Shown here: positions 8,815 through 17,320 of the stretch, in pieces
Position numbering within the stretch: the first letter of the stretch is position 1
How the letters are laid out: every line of letters starts with the position of its first letter
Source: Pedobacter fastidiosus
GTDB lineage: Bacteria > Bacteroidota > Bacteroidia > Sphingobacteriales > Sphingobacteriaceae
DNA length: 64,000 nucleotides
NCBI RefSeq assembly: GCF_014306625.1
Contig: NZ_JACRYL010000001.1
Span: 441,104-505,103 of the forward strand
Direction: 5' to 3'
Notes under the pieces: model-generated
The model's database searches: none
What the model was told of the DNA's origin: nothing
What the model saw: only the letters and a program-made list of their open reading frames with translations
Position numbers and translations under genes: made by a program

Positions 8815-8944
8815 TTTCTCCAATTTGGTAATCTTTAAGGCAGCTCTATGCTGGATTTCCATACAGAATGTGCAATTGTTAATTACTTTTGAGTGCATGA
8901 ATTGAAGAATATTTTATATTCGCCAAACATATATCTAAACCATA

Positions 8945-9802
8945 ATGAAACAATTACTTTCAACTACAATAGCTGTTGCTTTAACATTAAGTGCTTTTGC
9001 ACAAAAGAGCGATGGAACCACAAAATCATTAGTAAACGCAGAAAAAGAATTTGCTAAATCTATCGCAAAAAATGGTGATAAAGATTCGTATTTAGATTAT
9101 TCACTTAGTAGTGCATTGGTGTTCAGACCAAATCCTGTAAATGCAAAAACTTTTTATGCAAGCCAAACAAAAGGGATGAATGAAGTTACTTGGGAGCCAA
9201 CTTTGGCTAAAGTATCTCGCAGTGGCGATTTGGGTTTCACAACTGGTCCTTACGCAATAGGGGCAGATGATAAAAAATATGGTCAGTATTTATCTATTTG
9301 GAAAACAGAAAACGGTAAATGGAAATTGGCAATCGATTTAGGTACATCTAGTAATAAACCACTAAGTAAAGTAACCACACAATTTGTTGAACCAAAAGAC
9401 CATGTTGCGCCAAAATTCCTTAATGAAAGAGAAATTAAGGCAGGTAAAGACATCATCTTAACCACCGAAAAAACCTTAAATACTTTATTGAAAACACACG
9501 GGATTGCTGCTTTCGGAGGTTTCTTAACGGAAGATGCAAGATTGCTTTTCCCCGGTAATGATGCCATAAACGGTAAAGGCAAAATCATTTCTTATTTTAA
9601 TGGAATGATTAGTAAAATAAGCTTAAAAACTAATGGTGTAGATAAAGCAATAGGTAGCGATTTGGCATACACGTATGGCGTTGCAACGATAGATTATAAA
9701 GCCGATTTAAGAGAAAGCTTTAATTATGTTTTTGTTTATGAAAAAGCTGCAGATCACACCTGGAACTTAATTGTACAGGCATTTGTGCCTGCTGAAAGAT
9801 AA
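8945..9802 (+). CDS. secreted NTF2-like (DUF4440/SnoaL-type) protein with two domains
   Basis: 285 residues with a signal peptide (MKQLLSTTIAVALTLSAFAQ). Two NTF2-like halves can be seen. The first (about 27-135) has LVNAEKEFAKSIAKNGDKDSYLDYSL and ends with YLSIWKTENGKWKLAIDLG. The second (about 165-283) has TEKTLNTLLKTHGIAAFGGFLTEDARLLFPG and ends with YVFVYEKAADHTWNLIVQ. Such proteins are cone-shaped folds with diverse roles and no catalytic signature; the function is unknown. It is monocistronic with its own terminator. Confidence 0.75.
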   Translation: MKQLLSTTIAVALTLSAFAQKSDGTTKSLVNAEKEFAKSIAKNGDKDSYLDYSLSSALVFRPNPVNAKTFYASQTKGMNEVTWEPTLAKVSRSGDLGFTTGPYAIGADDKKYGQYLSIWKTENGKWKLAIDLGTSSNKPLSKVTTQFVEPKDHVAPKFLNEREIKAGKDIILTTEKTLNTLLKTHGIAAFGGFLTEDARLLFPGNDAINGKGKIISYFNGMISKISLKTNGVDKAIGSDLAYTYGVATIDYKADLRESFNYVFVYEKAADHTWNLIVQAFVPAER

Positions 9803-9823
9803 TTATAATGTGAATTTTTGAAG

Positions 9824-9855
9824 AGGGCGCTCCTAAAAAGAGACGCCCTTTTTTG
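9824..9855 (+). terminator. terminator of the NTF2-like gene
   Basis: Stem AGGGCGCTC pairing with GAGACGCCCT (one bulge), followed by TTTTTT, 20 nt after the stop codon. Confidence 0.65.
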
Positions 9856-9915
9856 TTGATCTTTTTTTTGCAAGCTTTAGCTAAAATACTTTTTTCCCAA
9901 TTCCGAAGAATATAA

Positions 9916-10033
9916 TGTCAATCTGAGGAACGAAGAATCCCTAGCCTATCAACCCCAAACCAGCTATTTGGATTGTACCCTGTTTTAAGCCCAGCTTTCA
10001 TCATTTGGGGATTCTTCGTTCTTCAGAATGACA
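9916..10033. repeat. intergenic inverted repeat (family A)
   Basis: The left arm at 9916-9941 and the right arm at 10008-10033 are reverse complements with few mismatches, framed by TGTCA and TGACA ends and containing GGAACGAAGAATCCC. This is the same general design as 45381-45509 and the half sites at 44357 and 48376. It occupies most of the 428-bp gap between the NTF2-like and GDPD-like genes; otherwise I see only AT-rich DNA and a possible -7 element (TATTTTTA) before 10231. Confidence 0.65.
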
Positions 10034-10230
10034 AAAAGTCAAAAAAAGAGGTCTCTTTCATTGTTAACGCTAGCAAATTTTTAAAGTAATTAATCAGCCC
10101 CATAAGAAATATAAGAACAACACGCTAATAGTTTCTAGCATTCATTTTTATGGTAAATTAAACGTATTTATTATCCGCACAGGTTAGTAACTTAATTCCT
10201 ATTTTTACGTTTATTCCTAAAACGAATTAC

Positions 10231-11115
10231 ATGCATAAAAAATTACTTACACTCTCTACACTTATTTTATTTTTTCTAGGTGTCTCCGCTCAAAAGCAAA
10301 AATTTGATATTCAGGGAAAAGCTGGTGCCAGAGGTATTATGCCAGAAAACACAATTGAAGGAATGCTAAAAGCTCTGGATCTGGGCGTAACCACTTTGGA
10401 AATGGATGCTGTAATTTCTAAAGATAAGCAGGTTGTGCTTTCTCAAGAACCATATTTTAACAACGAAATTTCTTTAATGCCAAATGGGAAGCCGATTAGT
10501 TTCAAAGATCAGAAGAAATACAACATCTATAAAATGGATTATGATGAAGTTAAAAAGTTTGATGTTGGAAGTAAAGTACATGCCCGTTTTCCTGGTCAAA
10601 TGAAATTTAAGGCGTATAAGCCATTGCTTTCTGAAACGATTGATGCCGTTGAAGCCTATGCAAAAGAACATAAGTTGGCCAAGCCAGTTTACAGCATCGA
10701 AACAAAAACCATTAAAAACGGCGATAACGAATTCCAGCCAGAGCCTGCAGAATTTGTGGATCTGATAATGGATATTGTTAATGCTAGAAAGATTTCTAAA
10801 CGTGTGATTATCGAATCTTTTGATATGCGAACTTTACAATATCTGCATGAGAAATATCCTAAAATACAAACCTCCTTGTTAATTGATGAGAAAGAACCTT
10901 TCGAAGATTATATTGAGAAACTGGGTTTTAAACCAACAATTTATAGTCCGTATTCTGTTTTGGTTGGAAAAGGTTTGGTAGATCGTTGCCACGATATGGG
11001 CGTAAAAATTATCCCGTGGACGGTTAATACGGTAAAGGAAATTAAATATTTTATGAGTTTGGGAGTAGATGGTGTAATTACCGATTATCCAAACTTAATG
11101 GGGCAATTGAAATAG
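10231..11115 (+). CDS. GDPD-fold protein lacking both catalytic histidines
   Basis: 294 residues with a signal peptide (LLTLSTLILFFLGVSAQ) and the TIM-barrel of glycerophosphodiester phosphodiesterases: ARGIMPENTIEGMLKALDLG, TLEMDAVISKD, a late WTVNTVKEIKYFMSLGVDGVITDYP. In the family the N-terminal strand carries HRG and the second motif an HD pair, with the His residues catalytic. Here these positions read KAG (Lys30-Ala31) and QE (Gln72-Glu73). The metal-ligand-like Glu39, Glu57 and Asp59 remain. By family knowledge this should be catalytically dead or altered. It is probably exported, stands alone, and ends in a strong terminator. Confidence 0.88.
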   Translation: MHKKLLTLSTLILFFLGVSAQKQKFDIQGKAGARGIMPENTIEGMLKALDLGVTTLEMDAVISKDKQVVLSQEPYFNNEISLMPNGKPISFKDQKKYNIYKMDYDEVKKFDVGSKVHARFPGQMKFKAYKPLLSETIDAVEAYAKEHKLAKPVYSIETKTIKNGDNEFQPEPAEFVDLIMDIVNARKISKRVIIESFDMRTLQYLHEKYPKIQTSLLIDEKEPFEDYIEKLGFKPTIYSPYSVLVGKGLVDRCHDMGVKIIPWTVNTVKEIKYFMSLGVDGVITDYPNLMGQLK

Positions 11116-11132
11116 AAAATCTATTTATAAAA

Positions 11133-11161
11133 GAAATGCGCTGAGTTACTCAGCGCATTTC
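11133..11161. terminator. bidirectional terminator
   Basis: Perfect 13-bp stem (GAAATGCGCTGAG with its complement, 3-nt loop), between the convergent GDPD-like gene and the 64-residue membrane protein gene. Confidence 0.75.
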
Positions 11162-11189
11162 TTTTTACATCATTATACGTGCAAAAGGC

Positions 11190-11384
11190 TTAGTGATTCG
11201 CTCCCATAGGTTGCTCAGTATGTTTTGCTTCAGTTTTTTCATGTGATGAAGATTCTTCCTCATGGTGGAAAATTGGTCTGGTAAAAGCCACAACAAGGAT
11301 TAAAACAATAATCCAAGCAGTTAATGGTAATGCCCAAATGCCGTTTGTTTGTTGAACTGGTGCGTGTGTGTCGTGACCTGACAT
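11190..11384 (-). CDS. small single-pass membrane protein, unknown
   Basis: 64 residues: a short polar N-terminus (MSGHDTHAPVQQTNG), one membrane segment (IWALPLTAWIIVLILVVAF), and a His/Glu/Lys-rich tail (HHEEESSSHEKTEAKH). Composition and membrane topology look like a real protein rather than a chance frame. The His-rich ends might bind metal, but that is speculation. Confidence 0.55.
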   Translation of the reverse strand: MSGHDTHAPVQQTNGIWALPLTAWIIVLILVVAFTRPIFHHEEESSSHEKTEAKHTEQPMGANH

Positions 11385-11492
11385 ATCTAAATATTTTGAG
11401 TTAAAAATTTTGTGCTTTAAAGTTGCAATAAAGATAGTAACAAAGTTTAAAATTAAAAGATTGATTTGATGTTTTCTGGCAACAGAATAAAA

Positions 11493-11520
11493 AGGGATAA
11501 AAGGCTAACCTTTTATCCCT
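11493..11520 (-). terminator. terminator overlapping the stop codon of the TPR gene
   Basis: Perfect 12-bp stem (AGGGATAAAAGG with its complement, 4-nt loop). The minus-strand stop codon at 11513-11515 lies inside the stem. Confidence 0.65.
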
Positions 11521-12034
11521 GTAAATTGTAAATCATTGCTTTTGAGCTATTCAACTTATTTTCTACGCGTTTTTGATGCTCTAATAAAAGACTTTCTTCA
11601 TTTTGATCGGCATTTAATAATGTTGCCTTTTTAAAATAAATACCCGCTTCAGCAAAATTTTGCTGCTGTTCTGCGCTTAAACCTAAACTTTCGTAAATCC
11701 GAGCTTCGCAAACTCCAGGCACCAATAGTGCTTTTTCAGCCAGTTGTTTAACTAGTTTGTGCATTTTTAGTGTAATGACCAATTTTAAATAACATTCGTA
11801 AACATCAGGAAATTCGCTATCCAATTCCACACATGTTTTATAATAGTAACCAGCGGTTTGGTAATTTTTCAAATGATCATGATAAATATTTCCCAAATGA
11901 AAATACGCTCTTGCATAAGTTGCATCAAACGCAATAATTTCGTTAAAATATTGAAGTGCCTTAGGCAGTTCGCCCCATTGCAATTCTTCAACGGCCTGTA
12001 GATATTTTTCTTCTACAGTTGTGTATATGTCCAT
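11513..12034 (-). CDS. TPR-repeat protein
   Basis: 173 residues with no signal peptide, consisting of tetratricopeptide-type helical repeats: EKYLQAVEELQWGELPKALQYFNEIIAFDATYARAYFHLG is split over the first repeat, NYQTAGYYYKTCVELDSEFPDV forms the next, and NFAEAGIYFKKATLLNADQNEE a later one. Such repeats mediate protein-protein contacts; the partner is unknown. Likely monocistronic. Confidence 0.8.
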   Translation of the reverse strand: MDIYTTVEEKYLQAVEELQWGELPKALQYFNEIIAFDATYARAYFHLGNIYHDHLKNYQTAGYYYKTCVELDSEFPDVYECYLKLVITLKMHKLVKQLAEKALLVPGVCEARIYESLGLSAEQQQNFAEAGIYFKKATLLNADQNEESLLLEHQKRVENKLNSSKAMIYNLQG

Positions 12035-12309
12035 AATGGATATAATTAATTTGATAAGTGCTCAAAAAATAAGCCTCATCGTGTTTTGATAAATAATTGA
12101 TTTTGAATTCGGCTTTTACTTTTTGTTGCAAGTAAATGCCTTTTGGCTAGGACGAAAACCTAAATCATACCCGAGCCATTTAGCCAATAAGACGGGCTAA
12201 AGCTTAAATTTTGGATATGTTGTTGACGTAGCATTATTGTTTATTTTGATGCAAATATATTTATTTTCAGCGAATTGCAAATTTTTTATTTGGATAAGCT
12301 AAATTGGAT

Positions 12310-12786
12310 CTATTTTTTGATTAGGTTTTCAATCTGCCTTCGATGTCTTAGGATGTGAACAATTGCATGCTCTAACAGTTGTTCAATATCATATTGCTGA
12401 CCCCATTTTGTATTTATTTTTCTTGAATTTTCGAGTTCTTCCAGTCGCAAATCAGGGTTCTACTCGAATACATTTCTACAATAATTAAATGCTTGATTCA
12501 GTTTTTCTATGTAAAGTTCAACATTATTTAAAAGGGATCGTTCCGGTCGAACGGTTTTGAGCCCGAGATGGTTTTCGATGTAAACGGAATAACTAAAACA
12601 AGAAGCCAGAACATGTGTTAAGATTCCCTGAATAGATTTGGAATCTGGATCTTCGCTATCTTGATCAATAATCGAAATGAGACTTTGCTGCGATATTGGC
12701 TTTATAACATTGATTAACTCATCAATTGCCTTTTTGTATTCATCCAAAAGCGCTGCAATTGCACCGGTAAGATTTGAATTGTTCAT
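12310..12786 (-). pseudogene. DinB-like protein gene with one in-frame stop codon
   Basis: The open part (12460-12786) gives 108 residues ending YCRNVFE, then TAG at 12460-12462. Reading through in the same frame continues NPDLRLEELENSRKINTKWG and ends DIEQLLEHAIVHILRHRRQI plus six more residues before a TAG at 12310. The complete product would be 158 residues, normal for DinB/YfiT four-helix proteins, and the read-through part has the conserved C-terminal metal-site helix (HxxxHxxRH-like). A single substitution in the TAG codon would restore the gene. The stop may be a recent mutation, a sequencing error, or rarely a programmed event. Confidence 0.8.
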
Positions 12787-12883
12787 CGATAGCGAAGATA
12801 AATTTTAACCATCAGATAATAAAGCCCAAAAGTAGAAACCATTTACAAATTGTTCAAATTTCTAGCGAAATGAATCGTTTTGT

Positions 12884-12942
12884 TTCGTGGAGGCACGAAC
12901 CAATGCATCAAGCTCCAATACCGAGGTTCGCGTCTCCACGAA
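12884..12942. repeat. intergenic palindromic element (family B)
   Basis: TTCGTGGAGGCACGAACC at 12884-12901 faces its near-perfect complement at 12925-12942 (16 of 18 paired). The left arm can itself fold (TTCGTG/CACGAA). It is related to 17919-18045. It lies in the 270-bp gap between the DinB-like pseudogene and the RDD gene. Confidence 0.65.
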
Positions 12943-13056
12943 CCTAAAGCTGAATATAACTTAATTGAATATGCTGTATCGTTATTGCCTGTGATTCGGG
13001 TAATGCAGGATTGGGCTTTAAAGATTTAAACGGAGAGTTGGTTTTAAAATAGCTGT

Positions 13057-13446
13057 TTATAGTTTAATCATTACACTTCCGGAAACCAAATCATGAATTG
13101 CTCTGCGTTCATCATTCGTGTTAATCGTTAAAAAGGAAATCCAGCCTAAGCCAATTTTTAGTGGATACCTAAGAACAGCCTGAAAAATATTTATTCTTCT
13201 GCTAGAGTCGGAATATTTTCTAACTCTAATCCCTTTTACATAATTACCAATGGTGCAACCAAAAGTCATTAACAAAGGTTCATACGCAATAAAGATGCTC
13301 ACAAATAACGTAATTCTGACCCAATCTGGAACGTTTTGGAAGCGATTTAAAATATTTGAAAATATAATCATGAAAATAATCAACATGATGGTGTCGATAA
13401 AAGTCGATTGAAATCTTTGAACTAGATTTGGGTATTTTTCTTCCAT
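13057..13446 (-). CDS. RDD family membrane protein
   Basis: 129 residues. NLVQRFQSTFIDTIMLIIFMIIF contains the R..D start of the RDD domain. Further membrane segments lie near residues 45-60, and the family-typical Gly-rich centre (CTIGNYVKGIRVRK) and end (ERRAIHDLVSGSVMI) are present. RDD proteins are small inner-membrane proteins of mostly unknown role, some linked to ion transport. It lies 110 nt downstream of moxR on the same strand. Confidence 0.85.
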   Translation of the reverse strand: MEEKYPNLVQRFQSTFIDTIMLIIFMIIFSNILNRFQNVPDWVRITLFVSIFIAYEPLLMTFGCTIGNYVKGIRVRKYSDSSRRINIFQAVLRYPLKIGLGWISFLTINTNDERRAIHDLVSGSVMIKL

Positions 13447-13556
13447 GGGAGCGGTTGATATTTAATTTTACAACAAATATATATTTAAATGGAACATGAT
13501 GTTTCCATCATTCTAAATATGAATTTAGTTCGAGAAATTAATAGAGAAAATGTTGC

Positions 13557-14519
13557 CTAAAGCAGATCTTTAATAATCTTTTCTATGGATAAACCTTCAG
13601 CCTCTGCACGATAGTTTCGTACAATACGATGGCGTAAAATAGGCTCGGCTACGGCTTGAACATCTTCAATATCCGGAGCGTATTTTCCAGTAACTGCAGC
13701 ATGGCATTTAGCACCTAAAACTAAAAATTGTGATGCACGAGGGCCAGCGCCCCAGCTAATGTATTTATTTACAGCATCAGTTGCAAACTCGCTATTCGGA
13801 CGTGTTTTTGATGCCAATTTAACGGCATATTCCAAAACATTATCCGTTATAGGAATGTCGCGAATTAATTTCTGGAAGTACTGAATATCATCTGCATGAA
13901 TAATTTTCTGCAGTTGAACGGTTTTATTGCTAGTTGTGTTTTTTACAATATTCAATTCATCTGCAAAAGCAGGGTAATTTAATTGAATGTTGAACATGAA
14001 ACGATCTAATTGAGCTTCGGGTAGGGGGTATGTTCCTTCTTGCTCGATTGGATTTTGTGTTGCCAAAACAAAGAAGGGTTTGGGCAGGGTATGGGTTTGA
14101 CCGGCGGCGGTTACCGATTTCTCCTGCATGGCTTCAAGCAAAGCAGCCTGCGTTTTTGGAGGCGTACGGTTAATTTCATCAGCAAGAATAATATTTGAGA
14201 AAACAGGGCCTTTTATAAATTTAAAGTGCCTGTCTTCTCCTAAAATCTCTGCGCCAATAATATCACTGGGCATTAAATCTGGTGTAAATTGAATGCGATT
14301 GAAATCTAAATCAAGAACTGCAGCAACGGTTTGAACAAGTAAAGTTTTAGCTAAACCAGGTACGCCAACCAACAGACAATGTCCGTTACTGAAAATGGCG
14401 ATAAGAACTGATTTAATTACATCATCCTGTCCAACTACTACTTTGCTTATTTCGGCTTTAATATTGTTGAAAGATTGATGAAGTGCATCAACAGCTTCTA
14501 CTTCGTTCTTGTACTGCAT
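13557..14519 (-). CDS. MoxR family AAA+ ATPase
   Basis: 320 residues. Walker A is GVPGLAKTLLVQ, Walker B ILADEINRTPPKTQAALLEAM, then FVLATQNPIEQEGTYPLPEA with sensor and PLPEAQLDRF, and a C-terminal lid domain (WGAGPRASQFLVLGAK). MoxR ATPases act as chaperones in metal-centre or envelope-complex assembly, usually with VWA/DUF58 partners. None of those is adjacent. It is the third gene of an apparent operon with the two PPIase-like genes; the gap to the surA-like gene is only 5 nt. Confidence 0.93.
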   Translation of the reverse strand: MQYKNEVEAVDALHQSFNNIKAEISKVVVGQDDVIKSVLIAIFSNGHCLLVGVPGLAKTLLVQTVAAVLDLDFNRIQFTPDLMPSDIIGAEILGEDRHFKFIKGPVFSNIILADEINRTPPKTQAALLEAMQEKSVTAAGQTHTLPKPFFVLATQNPIEQEGTYPLPEAQLDRFMFNIQLNYPAFADELNIVKNTTSNKTVQLQKIIHADDIQYFQKLIRDIPITDNVLEYAVKLASKTRPNSEFATDAVNKYISWGAGPRASQFLVLGAKCHAAVTGKYAPDIEDVQAVAEPILRHRIVRNYRAEAEGLSIEKIIKDLL

Positions 14520-14524
14520 TCGTG

Positions 14525-15889
14525 TTATTTTGCGGCTGTAGTTTTAGTCCAGATTTTTAATTCATCGCAGGTGTTAAATTCGTCGTCAATTTTAATGTAA
14601 GTGCTTTCACGACGTTTCTCGAACCACTCGCTCAAAGTACGATTAATTTTATCACTTTGTGCAGCATCTCTAATTTTTGGAAAATCTTGAGCTAAATTTG
14701 CTTTGTGTGGTGGAATTTTCGATTTCAAATATAAAATGCGGTATCCTTGTTTTCCATCAGGAGAAGAGAATAAATCTGGTTTAGCAATGCCACCAACTTT
14801 CATGGTATCGATTACTAAAAACACTGTAGGGTCTAATTTATCAACCGGGATAAAAGTACTCCTTGCTTGAACGTTTTCTGCATTTAGCATCATACCGCCA
14901 TTAAATTTAGTTTCCTTATTATCCGAATATAAATTTGCAGCAGCAGCGAAAGTTAATTTTTTCGCTATTAAGTTGTTGTAAATACTATCTGCGTGAGCTT
15001 TAAGTCTCACTAAACTTTCTGGAGTTGTTGCAGGTCTAATTAAAATATGACGGGCGTGAACTTGCTCTCCACGACGTTCAATTACTTGCAAAATATGAAA
15101 ACCGAATTCAGTTTCGAAAACTGGCGACATTTCTCCAGCTTTAAGTTTAAAAGCCCAAGCGGTAAATTCTTTAGCCATCGTACTTCTATCAAAGAAACCT
15201 AAATCGCCACCATCTGCAGATGATCCTGGATCTTCAGAATAAGTTTTTGCCAGTACACCAAAATCATCGCCACCTTTTACCCTTAAGCGTAAAGCCTCAA
15301 TTTTATCGCGAAATCTCTGCTTTTCAGCTCTCGTTAATTGAGGATCTAAAATTACCTCTCCAACTTCTACTTCTGTATTAAATTGCGGAATGCTATCGCC
15401 TAATGTTTTGAAATACTTTTCTACTTCCATCGGGGTAACATTAATATTCTCTGTAATTTTCGCCTGCATTTTTTGAGCAATTAGCTCATCTTTTACCGAT
15501 GGCCTAATCTCATCTTTATATTGAAGTAAAGATTTATTTAAAAATTGCTCCAAACGCTCTTGTCCACCGGCACGTTGCATGCTAAAACGCATCCGTTTGT
15601 TCACTTCATCATCAACCTGGCTATCTTCAACCATAACAGAGTCGATCTCTGCCTGTTGTTTAAGCAATTTCTGGGTTAACGTGTTTTGTAAAATCTTACA
15701 CTTAATTTCTGGATTTGCAGGGTTTCCCTGATAAAGATATTGTGTGTATTGTTGGTTTAAATCTGACAGTAGGATAATATTATTACCTACAACAGCAGCA
15801 ACTTTATCGATGTTATGTTTGCCTGGTTGGGCATAACTATTTAAAAACAAGCAAATTAAAGCGGTTGCTACTAAAAAAACTTTCTTCAT
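14525..15889 (-). CDS. SurA-like periplasmic peptidyl-prolyl isomerase/chaperone
   Basis: 454 residues from the ATG at 15889 (MKKVFLVATALICLFLNSYAQ), which gives a proper signal peptide; seven extra residues upstream would weaken it. The N-terminal SurA-type chaperone segment (KVAAVVGNNIILLSDLNQQY) is followed by two parvulin domains. One is around GEVILDPQLTRAEKQRFRDK to FGFHILQVIER. The other is around VHARHILIRPATTPES to GYRILYLKSK. It should assist outer-membrane protein folding. It is cotranscribed with the truncated PPIase-like gene upstream and moxR downstream. Confidence 0.9.
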   Translation of the reverse strand: MKKVFLVATALICLFLNSYAQPGKHNIDKVAAVVGNNIILLSDLNQQYTQYLYQGNPANPEIKCKILQNTLTQKLLKQQAEIDSVMVEDSQVDDEVNKRMRFSMQRAGGQERLEQFLNKSLLQYKDEIRPSVKDELIAQKMQAKITENINVTPMEVEKYFKTLGDSIPQFNTEVEVGEVILDPQLTRAEKQRFRDKIEALRLRVKGGDDFGVLAKTYSEDPGSSADGGDLGFFDRSTMAKEFTAWAFKLKAGEMSPVFETEFGFHILQVIERRGEQVHARHILIRPATTPESLVRLKAHADSIYNNLIAKKLTFAAAANLYSDNKETKFNGGMMLNAENVQARSTFIPVDKLDPTVFLVIDTMKVGGIAKPDLFSSPDGKQGYRILYLKSKIPPHKANLAQDFPKIRDAAQSDKINRTLSEWFEKRRESTYIKIDDEFNTCDELKIWTKTTAAK

Positions 15890-15953
15890 TCTATTTATTG
15901 TATTTTGCAAATTTAATATTAATGCTCAGATTATATTAAAACACATTGATTTA

Positions 15954-16577
15954 CTATTTCGCAAGTTTTCTCAATTCGTTTTCGTTAATCTTAATCTGGT
16001 ACTTTTCCTTAAGGCTTTTAAGCCAATTTTCTTCCAATGATTGTTGATAATCGGCAATAACTTGGCCTTTTATTTCACTCAAAGGTTTATTGTAGTTTTG
16101 TTGGTTTTTATTATAAAAATCTATTATTGCCTGTTCATCATCTTGAGCTTTGTTCCATATTTTTTGTTCGGAAACATTAAACATCAAAACACCTTCGCGG
16201 TATTCATTTATTAAATAATCGTGGTCTTTACCAATATTATTAATCTTTTTATGGGCGGTTAAAGCCTCTTCGTAGGTTTTAATTTCTTCTTGATAAATTG
16301 GATTTTTATCTAATCCCATTTCGCGAGCATCTAAAACCTTCAATTTAAAATTCACATACAAATTCAAATAAGCTTCTAAATTGCTGTAATCCGCAGTTGT
16401 ATTTCCGTTGTGGCTTTTTTTGTAAGCCCAAAGAAACTCTTTGCTACTTAAAGGTTTACCGTTTATAACAGCTACGTTTTGCGCAAACGAAAAACTGTAA
16501 ATAAAGCTGAAAACGAATAAGCAATAAGCCTTTCTCACGCAGATGAGTCTGTAAATTTTAAGGGATAAAAGTAACAA
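15954..16577 (-). CDS. SurA/PpiC N-terminal-like chaperone fragment without parvulin domain
   Basis: 207 residues with an exported N-terminus (CLFVFSFIYSFSFAQ). The segment AVINGKPLSSKEFLWAYKK and the helical LNLYVNFKLKVLDAREMGLD match the substrate-binding N-terminal domain of Bacteroidota PpiC/SurA proteins. The C-terminal piece (IKGQVIADYQQSLEENWLKS, then YQIKINENEL) resembles the C-terminal helix that packs against it. The intervening parvulin domain is missing, so this should be a chaperone without isomerase activity. It heads the operon with the surA-like and moxR genes. Confidence 0.78.
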   Translation of the reverse strand: MLLLSLKIYRLICVRKAYCLFVFSFIYSFSFAQNVAVINGKPLSSKEFLWAYKKSHNGNTTADYSNLEAYLNLYVNFKLKVLDAREMGLDKNPIYQEEIKTYEEALTAHKKINNIGKDHDYLINEYREGVLMFNVSEQKIWNKAQDDEQAIIDFYNKNQQNYNKPLSEIKGQVIADYQQSLEENWLKSLKEKYQIKINENELRKLAK

Positions 16578-16631
16578 TTAGCGACGCTATTATAAGATAT
16601 TTAACTAATTTTAACAGAAATTATTATACCG

Positions 16632-16662
16632 CAAAAATACGAATGGAAAACCAGGTTACCAA
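16632..16662 (-). promoter_or_regulatory. promoter of the ppiC-like/surA-like/moxR operon
   Basis: On the minus strand TTG (16660-16662), 20 nt, and TATTTTTG (16632-16639) match the Bacteroidota promoter consensus well, predicting a leader of about 50 nt. The -33 part overlaps the first codons of the divergent gene that starts at 16643. Confidence 0.55.
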
Positions 16663-17296
16663 CAATGAGAACGCTTTACGCTTATTTTTTACTGAAGATG
16701 TTTTTCTTGTTGAGGATAAATCTGTAAAAATAGCACCTACAGTTATCGAAAAACCTGTTTTTGTGGATGCCAACATTCCTGTAAATGATCTTGCGGAATC
16801 TGAATCTATTGTTCAAAAGCCATTAATTATAGCCAATATCCCTTTGACAGAAGCTAAGATTTATCCTAAAGCTGTTGATATTCCGCAGATTATGGAAGAA
16901 CCAACTGCACCAAAAGTGTTTAAATATTTGGGTGGAAACAAAAAATCCGTTTTAATTTTGGTTCACGATAATGCCAACGATGTAAGTACAGAACAGGGAA
17001 GAGAATTGCTCCGTAAAATTGTAAAAGCTGTAGAGCTTGGAACGGCCGATTTTGCCCTGCTGAACTATGCAAATTATCTGGGTGCCGATTTTATCGAGCT
17101 TCATCAATTTTTTAAGCCTCAAATTTTACTTTCTTTTGGAGTAGATATGCTGAACTTAAAGCTAAATTTAATTTGGAAAAATGAAATTATTCTTCATGAA
17201 AGTACCAAGATGATTTTTGCACCAAATCTTCATGACTTGGACAGTGATCTAAATGCAAAAAAATCACTTTGGGGCAATCTTCAAAAATTGAAATAG
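16643..17296 (+). CDS. hypothetical protein, possibly HolD (DNA pol III psi)-like
   Basis: 217 residues. The first 95 are probably linker-like, rich in Val/Ile/Pro/Glu. The folded part has VFKYLGGNKKSVLILVHDN, LGTADFALLNYANYLGADF, FFKPQILLSFGVDML and a tail NAKKSLWGNLQKLK. The alternating strands, and a tail reminiscent of the Leu-Trp end of HolD, suggest a psi-like subunit of DNA polymerase III, but this is weak inference. It precedes rdgB by 24 nt and is probably cotranscribed. Its 5' end overlaps the divergent ppiC promoter. Confidence 0.6.
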   Translation: MENQVTNNENALRLFFTEDVFLVEDKSVKIAPTVIEKPVFVDANIPVNDLAESESIVQKPLIIANIPLTEAKIYPKAVDIPQIMEEPTAPKVFKYLGGNKKSVLILVHDNANDVSTEQGRELLRKIVKAVELGTADFALLNYANYLGADFIELHQFFKPQILLSFGVDMLNLKLNLIWKNEIILHESTKMIFAPNLHDLDSDLNAKKSLWGNLQKLK

Positions 17297-17320
17297 GCGC
17301 ATAAAAAAATCTAACTTTTA

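Noticed and set aside
12035..12309. Possible gene in the gap after the TPR gene
   Set aside because: No open frame of useful length or composition; only AT-rich DNA.
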